Assembly: GCA_964404445.1 (NCBI GenBank) | Contig: CAYOJW010000001.1 | Span: 62,001-126,000 of the forward strand | Reading direction: 5' to 3' | Origin: UBA2336 sp964404445 | GTDB lineage: Bacteria > Bacteroidota > Bacteroidia > Cytophagales > Cyclobacteriaceae | Length of the DNA: 64,000 bases | The notes under the pieces: model-generated | What the model saw: only the letters and a program-made list of their open reading frames with translations | The model's database searches: none | Told to the model about the DNA's origin: nothing | Made by a program: the position numbers and the translations under genes | Part shown: in pieces, positions 8,482-16,970 of the stretch | Layout: each line of letters begins with the position of its first letter | Numbering within the stretch: the first letter of the stretch is position 1

Positions 8482-9723
8482 TTACAACAAAAACCCTAAC
8501 ACCAAACCGCCCAAAATAATAAACGGTGCAGGCAACCGCGTAAACGTTAACAGTGCAAACGTACCGATGGTGAACGCATAGTTTACAAAAGAGTGATCGA
8601 GCGGTTGAAAAAGAATAACGGCAGCCGTGGCAATTAATCCGGCACTGGCCGCAGTAATGCCTTCGAGCGATGCCCGTATGCCTCGATATTTTTTGAGGCT
8701 GTCCCAAAACCGCATCACAAAAAAAATCAGGAATGCCCCCGGCAGAAAAATCCCTGCCGCTGACATAAACGCCCCGATGATCTCGCCCAGCGTACCGTAC
8801 TCCCGCATCGACAGCGATCCGATAAAAGCACTGAATGCAAACACCGGCCCCGGCAGAGTTTGCGATATGGCATAGCCTGTTAAAAACTCATCGTGGTTGA
8901 GGTACGCTTTTTTGGTAAACTCTACCGGGCGTTTAATATGGTGTTCGTCTTGCGTTTGTTTTTCTACAAACTCGGTATAAAGCATGGGCGTTAATACCTG
9001 GCCTCCGCCAAACACCATGCTTCCGTTCCGGTAAAAGTTTTCAAACAAACGGATCGGGCGTGTTACCTCCGGAACGCTTTTCGTTGCCCAGCCTAACAGC
9101 GCAGCAAACACCAGCACGCCTAACCACAACAAAAAATTCGACCATAAAATATTAATGCGCCCGCGCTCTTCTTTAGGTTGCTTGCGGTACTTCAATGCGC
9201 TGATCAATCCCGATACAAATAAGATAGCCGGAAAAACAAACGGTGTTTGAATAAAATACGACACTACGGCCGCCATCACGGCTAAGGCAATGCCGGTTTT
9301 TGTGGTTACTGTTTTAAGGATGGTTGTATAAGCCGCATAACTTACAAAGCCTACGGCCATCGGCTGAATAAAACGTGTAAACTCAAGCGACCAGTTTTTT
9401 TGTTCGATGTCAAAAAGCGATATGGCCATGATGGTCATAAAAATAACCGAAGGCAACGTCCACATCAGCAATGTTAAATACGCAAGGCCAGCACCTCCTA
9501 ATTTATAGCCAATGCCAATGAGTGTTTGTGTTGAACTGGGGCCGGGCAATATTTGGCATAACGAATTCAACTCCATCAAATCGGTATGCGACAGGTAACC
9601 GCGTTTTGCTACCAGCACTTTTTGAAAATGCGCCAGGTGCGCCTGCGGGCCGCCAAAGGTTGTGACGGACAGCATCAGCACATCTTTTAAAAAGACACCA
9701 TATCGTGGCGGTGGCTGATACAA
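8482..9723 (-). CDS. chrA: Chromate transporter (CHR family, ChrA)
   Basis: 413-residue inner-membrane protein with the two-half CHR architecture. The N-terminal half has TTFGGPQAHLAHFQ and QILPGPSSTQ; the C-terminal half has MVFGGGQVLTPMLYTEFV and QTLPGPVFAFSAFIG. About 10-12 hydrophobic segments are visible. By family it exports chromate using the proton gradient, although sulfate or other oxyanion substrates are possible. It ends 12 bp upstream of the stop of the next minus-strand gene's product order, suggesting it follows the oxygenase gene in one transcript. Confidence 0.92.
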   Translation of the reverse strand: MYQPPPRYGVFLKDVLMLSVTTFGGPQAHLAHFQKVLVAKRGYLSHTDLMELNSLCQILPGPSSTQTLIGIGYKLGGAGLAYLTLLMWTLPSVIFMTIMAISLFDIEQKNWSLEFTRFIQPMAVGFVSYAAYTTILKTVTTKTGIALAVMAAVVSYFIQTPFVFPAILFVSGLISALKYRKQPKEERGRINILWSNFLLWLGVLVFAALLGWATKSVPEVTRPIRLFENFYRNGSMVFGGGQVLTPMLYTEFVEKQTQDEHHIKRPVEFTKKAYLNHDEFLTGYAISQTLPGPVFAFSAFIGSLSMREYGTLGEIIGAFMSAAGIFLPGAFLIFFVMRFWDSLKKYRGIRASLEGITAASAGLIATAAVILFQPLDHSFVNYAFTIGTFALLTFTRLPAPFIILGGLVLGFLL

Positions 9724-9735
9724 GGCCGGCTTGTA

Positions 9736-10710
9736 TTATTTTTTCTTCAGACCGATCTCTGCCAGGCGTTGATCCAAGAAAGCGCCAGCCGTAATGTCTT
9801 CAAACAATTTCGGGTGATCGGCATCAACACAACTGGGCAATACGGTTAAATCCATTTCCGAACGGGGGTGCATAAAGAATGGAATAGAATACCGGGGCGT
9901 ATTCATTAATTCTCGTGGTGGGTTAACTACGCGGTGAATGGTCGATTTCAATTTTTTGTTGGTGTGGCGTTCCAGCATATCGCCTACATTCACCACTAAT
10001 TGATCGGGCAATGCCGTGATCGGAATCCACTTGCCATCTCTGCGCAATACCTGTAAGCCATCGGCACTGGCGCCCATCAGCAATGTAATCAGGTTAATGT
10101 CGCCATGTTCGGCTGCGCGCACGGCATCGGCTGGTACGGCATCCGGGTTTTCGATCGGGTAATAGTGTATCGGGCGAAGTATGCTGTTGCCATGCTTCAC
10201 TCTGGCATCGAAATAATTTTCGGGCAGGTTTAAATACAACGCAATGGCACGCAGCATTTGTACGCCTGTTTTCTCAAGCCTGCGATATACTTCAAGGGCT
10301 GTTTCTTTAAGCTCCGGTACTTCGGCAGGCCATACGTTATCGGGGTATTCGCTTTTGATAGGGTCGCCATCGGTTACCTCCTGCCCTACGTGATAGAACT
10401 CTTTTAAATCGCCTGTATTGCGACCCTTGGCGTGCTCTTTTCCTTTGCTGATGTACCCCCGCTGACCGGCCAGCCCGGGTATTTCATACTTGGTTTTTAT
10501 CTCATCCGGCAACGCATAAAACTTTTTTATCGCAGCATACAGATTGCCCGACAACTCATCGGTTAAGTAATGGTTGCGGATGGCCACAAAGCCGATGTTA
10601 TTATAGGCTGCACCTAAATCAGCCACAAATTTGCTTTTACGGTTGGCATCGCCACTGTTGAAATCGGCCAGATCAAGCGATGGCACTTCGTTGTATAATA
10701 TGTCGCTCAT
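9736..10710 (-). CDS. Isopenicillin-N-synthase-like 2OG-Fe(II) dioxygenase
   Basis: 324 residues with the DIOX_N segment at the N-terminus and a jelly-roll core. The facial triad is visible as H202-x-D204 (EHGDINLI) and H259 (STIHRVV), with R273-x-S275 (PRYSIPFF) as the 2-oxoglutarate or carboxylate-binding pair. It therefore looks like a complete non-haem iron oxygenase; the substrate is unknown. It is transcribed towards chrA with a 12-bp gap, probably as one unit. The sod gene is divergent. Confidence 0.92.
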   Translation of the reverse strand: MSDILYNEVPSLDLADFNSGDANRKSKFVADLGAAYNNIGFVAIRNHYLTDELSGNLYAAIKKFYALPDEIKTKYEIPGLAGQRGYISKGKEHAKGRNTGDLKEFYHVGQEVTDGDPIKSEYPDNVWPAEVPELKETALEVYRRLEKTGVQMLRAIALYLNLPENYFDARVKHGNSILRPIHYYPIENPDAVPADAVRAAEHGDINLITLLMGASADGLQVLRRDGKWIPITALPDQLVVNVGDMLERHTNKKLKSTIHRVVNPPRELMNTPRYSIPFFMHPRSEMDLTVLPSCVDADHPKLFEDITAGAFLDQRLAEIGLKKK

Positions 10711-10776
10711 AATATCAAACGGTTTGGTTCTGCAAGCTAACTATTTTTACCTAACTTTATGCTTGTTACAACGGGC

Positions 10777-10811
10777 TTTGATCAGCAGGGAAACAAAACA
10801 AAACATCTTTG
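10777..10811 (+). promoter_or_regulatory. Promoter of the superoxide dismutase gene
   Basis: TTTG at 10777-10780, 23-bp spacer, CATCTTTG at 10804-10811 (one mismatch to TAnnTTTG). The ATG follows after 4 bp, implying a leaderless or very short-leader mRNA. Confidence 0.5.
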
Positions 10812-10815
10812 TTCT

Positions 10816-11550
10816 ATGAAAACAACACGCAGAAAATTTATGAGCGATTCGCTCAAAGCAACAGTTGCCACAACCATTGGCACAAGTTTTATTTTTGAAG
10901 CGGCTTGTGCAGCCTCACAACAAGCTGCACCGGCAGGCTTATCGGCCCCCTTTCAGTTTGCACAACTGCCCTTACCGTACGCAACCAATGCTTTAGAGCC
11001 GTGGATTGATACGCAAACGATGGACATACATTATACCAAACATCACGCGGCATACATTAAAAATGTAAACGAGGCCATCGCAGCCGAAAAAATCCCCTAT
11101 ACTTCCGAGCTTGAGTTTTTTGCCAACGCTTCCAAACTTTCGGCCAAAGCCCGCAATAATGCAGGCGGTGCGTGGAACCACAATTTTTTCTGGCAGGTAA
11201 TGAAGCCCCAGACCAGCGATACACCTTACGGCAAATTAGTAGCTGCCCTTGATGCCTCGTTCGGGTCGGTACCCAAGTTTAAAGAACAATTTAATGCGGC
11301 AGCATTAAGCCGGTTTGGTTCGGGCTGGGCATGGTTGGTGAAAGATAACAACGGGAAACTGGTTGTGACTTCAACCGCCAACCAGGACAACCCGTTGATG
11401 GACACTGCCGAAGTAAAAGGTACGCCCTTGTTGGGTATTGATGTTTGGGAACACGCCTATTATTTGAAATACCAAAACAAACGTAACGAATACATTGCCA
11501 ACTGGTGGAACGTTGTTAACTGGGATGAGGTAGCCAAACGATTAGGGTAA
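10816..11550 (+). CDS. Fe/Mn-family superoxide dismutase with export signal
   Basis: 244 residues. Converts superoxide to peroxide and oxygen. Metal ligands are all present: H72 (IHYTKHH), H122 (NHNFFW), D209 and H213 (DVWEHAYY). Gly in NNAGG and Gln190 in ANQDNP resemble Mn or cambialistic enzymes more than strict Fe enzymes. The N-terminal 40 residues are an added export signal beginning MKTTRRKF, with a twin-arginine-like motif, a hydrophobic stretch and an Ala-rich cleavage region, so the enzyme probably acts outside the cytoplasm. A longer frame from 10759 overlaps the promoter and was rejected. Confidence 0.93.
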   Translation: MKTTRRKFMSDSLKATVATTIGTSFIFEAACAASQQAAPAGLSAPFQFAQLPLPYATNALEPWIDTQTMDIHYTKHHAAYIKNVNEAIAAEKIPYTSELEFFANASKLSAKARNNAGGAWNHNFFWQVMKPQTSDTPYGKLVAALDASFGSVPKFKEQFNAAALSRFGSGWAWLVKDNNGKLVVTSTANQDNPLMDTAEVKGTPLLGIDVWEHAYYLKYQNKRNEYIANWWNVVNWDEVAKRLG

Positions 11551-11639
11551 TAATTGCTTACACTTTATGCTTGGGCAGAGATACCGATCGCTGATAAAAA
11601 AGCCATCACGCAACAACAGAAATGGTTTATCGCAGAGTG

Positions 11640-11991
11640 TACTGTGAGTTTAGGTTATAACCCACATTTTTGAGATACACTGTTAAGCCCTGAAAGAGCT
11701 GTAATACGATAGCCCCGACCTGTTGGTCGGGGCTTAATGAATTAAGATTAGAATTTGCGCCACGGGATGATTGAATTTGAAATGCAGGCTACCATGGCGC
11801 AAACCATGCAGGTTGATTTTGGGGTGTGCCATGCGTGTCGAAAATAAATGAGCATTCCATTGGAAGTATGCAGGCGACACGGCCAGATACGAACATTTAT
11901 AACCCCGACCGATTGGTCGGGGTTATAATATTTTGCTCCTTCGGAGCGGACATTTAATAATTAAGATGTGGGTTAGCCTAAACTTACAGTA
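11640..11991. mobile_element. MITE-like element with terminal inverted repeats
   Basis: The 547-bp gap 11551-12097 contains no convincing gene. Its centre is bounded by imperfect terminal inverted repeats of about 28-32 bp. The left end (11640-11671) begins TACTGTGAGTTTAGG. The right end (11963-11991), reverse-complemented, begins TACTGTAAGTTTAGG, and both go on to AACCCACAT. Inside are a GCCCCGACC/GGTCGGGGC hairpin (about 11713-11735), an AACCCCGACC/GGTCGGGGTT hairpin (about 11900-11925) and GCTCCTTCGGAGC. No transposase gene and no clear target-site duplication are seen. Confidence 0.6.
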
Positions 11992-12097
11992 ATAAAAATC
12001 ACACCCAACGAATATTTAGAGGCGTTGCGTAAATTGGAGGGTTGGCAGCGATGTTAGGCGACCGTTCAATCACAACAGGCAACATTATAAATATGTT

Positions 12098-12460
12098 ATG
12101 AAAACAACTCCCGAACACGATATGCGCATTGCAAAAATGACGTTTGCATCGGTATATCCGCACTATATCACGAAAGTTGAAAGCAAAGGCAGAACAAAAG
12201 AAGAGTTACACCAGGTAATAGAATGGCTAACAGGGTTTGATAACAAAAAGCTGAAAGAGCTTATTGACGAGAAAGCAACTTTCGAAACATTTTTTAAGCG
12301 AGCAAATCTGAATGCCAACGCACAACAAATAACAGGCGTAATTTGTGGTTATCGGATAGAAGAAATCGAAAACCCGTTAACAAGAAAAACAAGGTATTTA
12401 GACAAGTTAGTGGACGAGTTAGCGAAAGGGAAAAAGATGGAAAAGATTTTACGACAGTAA
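12098..12460 (+). CDS. DUF2200 family protein
   Basis: 120 residues matching the small, widely distributed DUF2200 family: TFASVYPHYITKVESKGRTKEE, ITGVICGYRIEEIENPL and YLDKLVDELAKGKKMEKILR are characteristic blocks. No transmembrane segment or signal peptide. Function is unknown in the family. It follows the MITE-like element and is somewhat more AT-rich than its flanks, consistent with accessory gene content. Confidence 0.88.
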   Translation: MKTTPEHDMRIAKMTFASVYPHYITKVESKGRTKEELHQVIEWLTGFDNKKLKELIDEKATFETFFKRANLNANAQQITGVICGYRIEEIENPLTRKTRYLDKLVDELAKGKKMEKILRQ

Positions 12461-12539
12461 TAAAAAATTTCACTTGTGGCAAACATAACTTACACCGGGA
12501 AAGACAGATAGACCTTAAAACCGACATCGTAATCGAAAA

Positions 12540-12866
12540 ATGAACTGGATCATCCTCATCATTGCCGGACTGTTTGAAGTAGCGTTTGCATCGTGCTTGG
12601 GCAAAGCAAAAGAAACAACCGGAACCGAAATGTACTTGTGGTACAGCGGGTTTTTCATTTCATTAGTCATCAGCATGGGGTTATTAGTGAAAGCCAGCCA
12701 GAGCCTCCCGATTGGAACAGCCTATGCCGTATGGACGGGCATTGGAGCCGTGGGTACTGCCATTATGGGTATTGTGGTGTTTAAAGACCCGGCTACTTTC
12801 TGGAGGGTTTTCTTCCTGTTCACGCTTATCGGCTCCATTATCGGGTTGAAGTTTGTTTCGCAATAG
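12540..12866 (+). CDS. SMR family small multidrug/guanidinium exporter
   Basis: 108 residues with four transmembrane helices. The conserved membrane Glu lies in IAGLFEVAFAS (helix 1), and helix 3 carries GTAYAVWTGIGAVGTAIMG. The family exports quaternary cations or guanidinium against protons as an antiparallel dimer; SugE/Gdx-like is my best guess, but the subtype is uncertain. I looked for guanidine riboswitch features upstream and did not find them. Confidence 0.9.
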   Translation: MNWIILIIAGLFEVAFASCLGKAKETTGTEMYLWYSGFFISLVISMGLLVKASQSLPIGTAYAVWTGIGAVGTAIMGIVVFKDPATFWRVFFLFTLIGSIIGLKFVSQ

Positions 12867-12974
12867 TTTAACCACAGAGATACTGAGGTAACACAGAGTT
12901 CTCGGAGTGCTTTGTGAAAGACCGCGAATATTTCTCAGTGTTCCTGCCTGCCGCAGGCAAGCTCTGTGGTTAAA
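12867..12974. repeat. Palindromic dispersed repeat (AACCACAGAG type)
   Basis: Perfect 13-bp inverted ends TTTAACCACAGAG (12867-12879) and CTCTGTGGTTAAA (12962-12974), with an inner CCTGCCTGCCGCAGGCA hairpin at about 12943-12959. It immediately follows the SMR gene stop. A related copy is at 44266-44378. Confidence 0.7.
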
Positions 12975-13088
12975 AAATAAACCCCGTTCACCAACAATTT
13001 TACCCCGCATTTAAACTGGTTTTACTAATTTAAACCCTCGTGATGGGATGAAATCGTTCTATCGCATTGTGTTTAACGCTATACGCCT

Positions 13089-14444
13089 ATGAAAAATCTC
13101 TTTTTAGTATTGTGCATTATTATTCCCGCATTTGCTTCGGCACAAAAAAAGGAACAATGGACAAACCTGTTTAACGGGAAAGACCTTACCGGCTGGAAAC
13201 AGCTTAACGGAAAAGCGAAATACGAAGTAAGCAATGGCGAAATTGTAGGTACTACCGTGTTGGGTGAACCCAATTCGTTTTTAGCCACCGCCCAGGATTA
13301 TGGTGACTTCATTTTAGAATTAGAGTTTAAGGTTGACCCTACCATGAACTCCGGCATCCAGTTTCGCAGCCTCAGTAAAGCCGATTATCAAAACGGTCGT
13401 GTGCACGGCTACCAGTTCGAGATTGACCCTTCGCCCCGCGCATGGACAGGCGGTATTTATGATGAAGCCCGCAGAGAATGGCTCTACACGCTTGAGTATA
13501 ACCCGCAGGCCAAAACTGCTTTCAAACAAAACGAATGGAATAAAGTACGGATCGAGTGTATCGGCAATACCATGCGCACCTTTATAAATGGTGTGGCAGC
13601 GGCTCACTTAGTCGATGATGTAACCCCCAAAGGGTTCATCGCCTTACAGGTACATGCTATCGGTAAACCGGAAGAAGCCGGTAAACAAATGCGTTGGCGA
13701 AACATCCGCATACAAACAAAAGACCTTACGCCAACACCGTTCGATAACGTGTTTGTTGTAAATACACTGAGTAATACACTTTCTGATCAAGAGAAAAAGA
13801 ACGGCTGGGAATTATTGTGGGATGGCAAAACCACTAACGGCTGGCGCGGTGCGCACAAAAATACTTTCCCGACAACCGGATGGAAAATTGAAAACGGAAC
13901 CATCAGCGTATTGAAATCAACCGGGGCTGAATCGCAAAACGGGGGCGACATTGTAACGGAACAACAGTTTGCCGCGTTCGATCTTCAGTTTGAATTTAAA
14001 CTCACCGAAGGCGCCAACAGCGGTGTAAAATATTTTGTTACTGAAAAAGAATCCACCACCGGATCGGCCATCGGGTTAGAGTATCAGTTATTAGACGATG
14101 CCAGCCACCCCGATGCCAAGATGGGTGCAGCCGGTAACCGTACGCTGGCTTCTTTGTACGATCTGATCCCGTCTGAGAAAATTTCGCGCGGCCAGCGCAA
14201 GATAGGCGAATGGAATTCCGGCCGCTTAATCGTTTATCCCGACAATCGTGTAGAGCATTGGCTGAACGGCTATAAAGTAGTAGAATATAACCGTGGTTCG
14301 CCCATTTACCAGGCGTTGGTAGCACGAAGCAAATACGCAACATGGGAAAACTTTGGCATGGCCGAAAAGGGGCACATCCTTTTACAGGATCATGGCGATG
14401 CCGTTTCTTTCCGAAGCATAAAAATTAAAAAACTGAATCCTTAA
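13089..14444 (+). CDS. Exported protein with two DUF1080 (3-keto-disaccharide hydrolase) domains
   Basis: 451 residues with a signal peptide (MKNLFLVLCIIIPAFASA-Q). Two concanavalin-like DUF1080 domains follow: about 22-215 (TNLFNGKDLTGWKQ, MNSGIQFRS, RIECIGNTMRTFINGV) and about 230-450 (ELLWDGKTTNGWRGAH, GANSGVKYFV, DNRVEHWLNGYKVVEY). DUF1080 proteins include periplasmic hydrolases of 3-keto-disaccharides and glycosides. The Gfo/Idh/MocA gene starts 11 bp after its stop, so the pair is very probably an operon in which one enzyme oxidises and the other cleaves sugars. Substrate unknown. Confidence 0.92.
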   Translation: MKNLFLVLCIIIPAFASAQKKEQWTNLFNGKDLTGWKQLNGKAKYEVSNGEIVGTTVLGEPNSFLATAQDYGDFILELEFKVDPTMNSGIQFRSLSKADYQNGRVHGYQFEIDPSPRAWTGGIYDEARREWLYTLEYNPQAKTAFKQNEWNKVRIECIGNTMRTFINGVAAAHLVDDVTPKGFIALQVHAIGKPEEAGKQMRWRNIRIQTKDLTPTPFDNVFVVNTLSNTLSDQEKKNGWELLWDGKTTNGWRGAHKNTFPTTGWKIENGTISVLKSTGAESQNGGDIVTEQQFAAFDLQFEFKLTEGANSGVKYFVTEKESTTGSAIGLEYQLLDDASHPDAKMGAAGNRTLASLYDLIPSEKISRGQRKIGEWNSGRLIVYPDNRVEHWLNGYKVVEYNRGSPIYQALVARSKYATWENFGMAEKGHILLQDHGDAVSFRSIKIKKLNP

Positions 14445-14455
14445 ACTTCATACAC

Positions 14456-15778
14456 ATGAGCTCACGCAGAATCTTCCTGAAGCAATCGTTAATGGCCGGA
14501 GCCGGAATACTCATGACGCCAACCGTATTTGGTTTTCATGGTTCGCCCAACGAAAAAATAGTTATTGGTATGGTTGGCGTTAACAGCCGGGGGCATTACC
14601 TCGCACGGATGTTTGCCCTGTTACCGAATGTTGAAATAGGTTACATCTGCGATGTGGATGAACAAGCACTCACCCGCACCATTGCCGATATTGAAAAGCT
14701 CACCGGCAAAAAACCAAAAGGGTTTAAAGATGTGCGTAAGCTGCTCGAAGAAAAAGACCTTGACGCCATTGGCATTGCCACACCCGACCACTGGCACGCA
14801 CCGGCTACACTCATGGCATTAAAAGCCGGCAAGCATGTGTATGTAGAAAAACCCTGCTCACACAATCCGGCCGAAGGCGAGATACTGGTAAAGGCTGCCG
14901 AAAAATATAACAAGCTCGTGCAGATGGGCAACCAGCGCAGGTCGTTCCCCGGTGTGATTGAAGCCATGCAGGCGTTGAAAGACGGAGCCATCGGCCGTGT
15001 GTATTTTGCGAAAGGCTGGTATGCGAACGGACGTAAAGACATTGGTATTGGCAAGCCCGCACCCGTACCTGCACATCTTGATTTCGATTTGTGGCAAGGC
15101 CCCGCTCCGCGAAAAATGTATAAGGACAACCTCATCCATTACAACTGGCATTGGTTCTGGCACTGGGGCACTGGCGAAGCGCTGAACAACGGCACACACG
15201 AAATTGATGTAATGCGCTGGGGTCTTGGTGTGGATTATCCCACGAAAGTGGTATCGGCTGGCGGCCGGTTTGCGTATAACGATGATTGGGAAACGCCCGA
15301 TACACAAACCATCACTTACGAATTTGCCAACAACACGGCTTTTACGTGGGAGGGCCGCAGTTGCAACGATCATGAAGTAGAAGGCAGCGGTCGCGGTGTG
15401 GTATTTTATGGCGACAAGGGTACAATGGTTATACCGGGCGGTGATGAATACAAAATCTTTGATCCCGGCAACAAGCTCCGCAAAGAAGTAAAAACCTCCA
15501 TCCAACAGGCAGATACAACCAATACAATGGGCATGGGTGAAAAATTAGACAGTCTGCACCTGGTAAACTTTGTAGAAAGCATACGCGGTAAAGCCAAACT
15601 CACTTCGCCTATTTCCGAAGGACATATATCTACCGTATTGCCGCAGTTAGGTAACATTGCGTTCCGCTCGGGCGGAATGATTATGTGCGACCCCACTAAC
15701 GGACATATTAAAGATAATGCCGAGGCAAAAAAATTATGGAGCCGGACGTACGAGAAAGGTTGGGAAATGAAACTTTAA
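14456..15778 (+). CDS. Gfo/Idh/MocA family oxidoreductase with export signal
   Basis: 440-residue NAD(P)-dependent sugar oxidoreductase. The N-terminus MSSRRIFLKQSLMAGAGILM is a Tat-type signal. The Rossmann fold follows (IGMVGVNSRGHYLA), then the conserved EKP motif (131-133) and a C-terminal substrate domain ending WEMKL. Tat export fits a cofactor-loaded enzyme working in the periplasm beside the DUF1080 protein. The family can oxidise the sugar C3 hydroxyl, which matches the 3-keto hydrolase neighbour; the joint pathway is inference. Confidence 0.92.
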   Translation: MSSRRIFLKQSLMAGAGILMTPTVFGFHGSPNEKIVIGMVGVNSRGHYLARMFALLPNVEIGYICDVDEQALTRTIADIEKLTGKKPKGFKDVRKLLEEKDLDAIGIATPDHWHAPATLMALKAGKHVYVEKPCSHNPAEGEILVKAAEKYNKLVQMGNQRRSFPGVIEAMQALKDGAIGRVYFAKGWYANGRKDIGIGKPAPVPAHLDFDLWQGPAPRKMYKDNLIHYNWHWFWHWGTGEALNNGTHEIDVMRWGLGVDYPTKVVSAGGRFAYNDDWETPDTQTITYEFANNTAFTWEGRSCNDHEVEGSGRGVVFYGDKGTMVIPGGDEYKIFDPGNKLRKEVKTSIQQADTTNTMGMGEKLDSLHLVNFVESIRGKAKLTSPISEGHISTVLPQLGNIAFRSGGMIMCDPTNGHIKDNAEAKKLWSRTYEKGWEMKL

Positions 15779-15797
15779 GCATTACAAAGGCTGCACA

Positions 15798-16466
15798 TTA
15801 TGTAGCCTTTAAATATTCCTTTTTCAACAACGAACATATTTTATACCGTTCATCGTGGGTGTCTTCATACACGGCTTCTAATAGTTCGTACACGTGTTTA
15901 ATACCGATCAATTCACACCACTCAAACGGGCCATACGGATAGTTAGTGCCTAACTTCATACTCAGATCAATGTCTTCGCGTGTTGCGGTTCCCTCTTCGG
16001 CTGTATAATATGCTTCGTTAATAATCATGCAGATAATGCGGGGCGTTACCAATCCCACACGGTCATCTACCAATAAATAGTCTGTATTGAGTGACTTGCA
16101 GAGTTCGGCCAGCAATGGTTCATCGGCTTTGTCTTCTATACTGGCCTCTAAAACACTCCGGTTTAAAAAAGTAGGCAGCCCGTTAAAACCAAAAAGTTTT
16201 GCCTTCAGATTATGATTGGCTAAGTTCGACAACTCGGCCAGCGATACTTTAGCCGTGTTCACAAACACTTTTGTGTTGGCTTTATCGGCATAGATTTCTA
16301 CCTGAAACGGATCATCATCCAACACAAAATCAAGCACCAGATCGCTGCCCAGCACAAACCGTTCGGCCTCGCGATGGTCACGTTCAAACGTATAGTTGTA
16401 GTTTTCGCCAAACTTTGCCTTGGTTTCGTCTAAATTAATTTGTTCGCCAATCACCAAAATGTTCAT
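15798..16466 (-). CDS. 3-hydroxyacyl-CoA dehydrogenase family protein with degenerate N-terminus
   Basis: 222 residues. The C-terminal half (about 100-205) is a recognisable 3HCDH_C helical domain (TPRIICMIINEAYYTAEEGTATREDIDLSMKLGTNYPYGPFEWCELIG). The N-terminal half starts MNILVIGEQ but lacks the glycine-rich GxGxxG NAD motif and is much shorter than the usual Rossmann domain of about 180 residues. It may therefore be a cofactor-less derivative. No beta-oxidation gene is adjacent. It is divergent from ridA. Confidence 0.82.
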   Translation of the reverse strand: MNILVIGEQINLDETKAKFGENYNYTFERDHREAERFVLGSDLVLDFVLDDDPFQVEIYADKANTKVFVNTAKVSLAELSNLANHNLKAKLFGFNGLPTFLNRSVLEASIEDKADEPLLAELCKSLNTDYLLVDDRVGLVTPRIICMIINEAYYTAEEGTATREDIDLSMKLGTNYPYGPFEWCELIGIKHVYELLEAVYEDTHDERYKICSLLKKEYLKAT

Positions 16467-16534
16467 ACGCTTAGCCGATTACAGATAGTTGTTTACTTTT
16501 GAGAAAGTGCTAAAATACTTTAAACCGTTAAAAT

Positions 16535-16915
16535 ATGTCAAAAAATGTAGTGTATTCCGGCTCGGCACCCGAGCCTATCGGGCCGTACAGCCAGGCCATA
16601 CAGGCTGGTAACATGCTTTTTGTGAGCGGCCAAATCGCCATCGAAAAATCCAGCGGCAAACTGATTACCGGTTCCATCGAAGAAGAAACCGAACAGGTGA
16701 TGCGAAACATTGGCTATATCTTAAACGCTGCCGGATTTGAATTTCAGCACGTGGTTAAAAGCACCATTTTTTTACAGGACTTTAACGACTTCGCGAAAGT
16801 GAACGAAATCTATGGAAGAAATTTTACCAGCGCTCCGCCTGCCCGCGAAACGGTTGAGGTTGCACGTTTGCCCAAAGATGTGAATGTTGAGATTTCGTGT
16901 ATTGCTGTGAAGTAG
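16535..16915 (+). CDS. RidA family reactive-intermediate deaminase
   Basis: 126 residues with the RidA/YjgF signature: PEPIGPYSQAIQAGNMLFVSGQIA at the N-terminus and PPARETVEVARLPKDVNVEI at the C-terminus, which includes the Arg used to bind the enamine/imine carboxylate. By family it hydrolyses 2-aminoacrylate-type imines made by PLP enzymes. Cytoplasmic trimer in known members. Confidence 0.94.
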   Translation: MSKNVVYSGSAPEPIGPYSQAIQAGNMLFVSGQIAIEKSSGKLITGSIEEETEQVMRNIGYILNAAGFEFQHVVKSTIFLQDFNDFAKVNEIYGRNFTSAPPARETVEVARLPKDVNVEISCIAVK

Positions 16916-16917
16916 GG

Positions 16918-16968
16918 ATTAGGTGTTAGGGATCAGGGCTTAGGTGTCAGTAATCCCTAACACCTAAT
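16918..16968. terminator. Hairpin between convergent ridA and glnS
   Basis: Perfect 16-bp inverted repeat ATTAGGTGTTAGGGAT (16918-16933) / ATCCCTAACACCTAAT (16953-16968) filling nearly the whole 55-bp gap between two convergent stops. No long T-tract, so it could be a hairpin repeat rather than an intrinsic terminator. Confidence 0.5.
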
Positions 16969-16970
16969 GC

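Noticed and set aside
10816..10910. Lipoprotein signal on the superoxide dismutase (Cys31)
   Set aside because: The residues before the Cys (FEAAC) do not form a proper lipobox; a Tat/Sec-type signal fits better.
12461..12539. Guanidine riboswitch upstream of the SMR exporter gene
   Set aside because: Only an ACCGGGAAAGACAG-like stretch is present; the conserved ykkC or mini-ykkC helices and ACGR loops are not visible.
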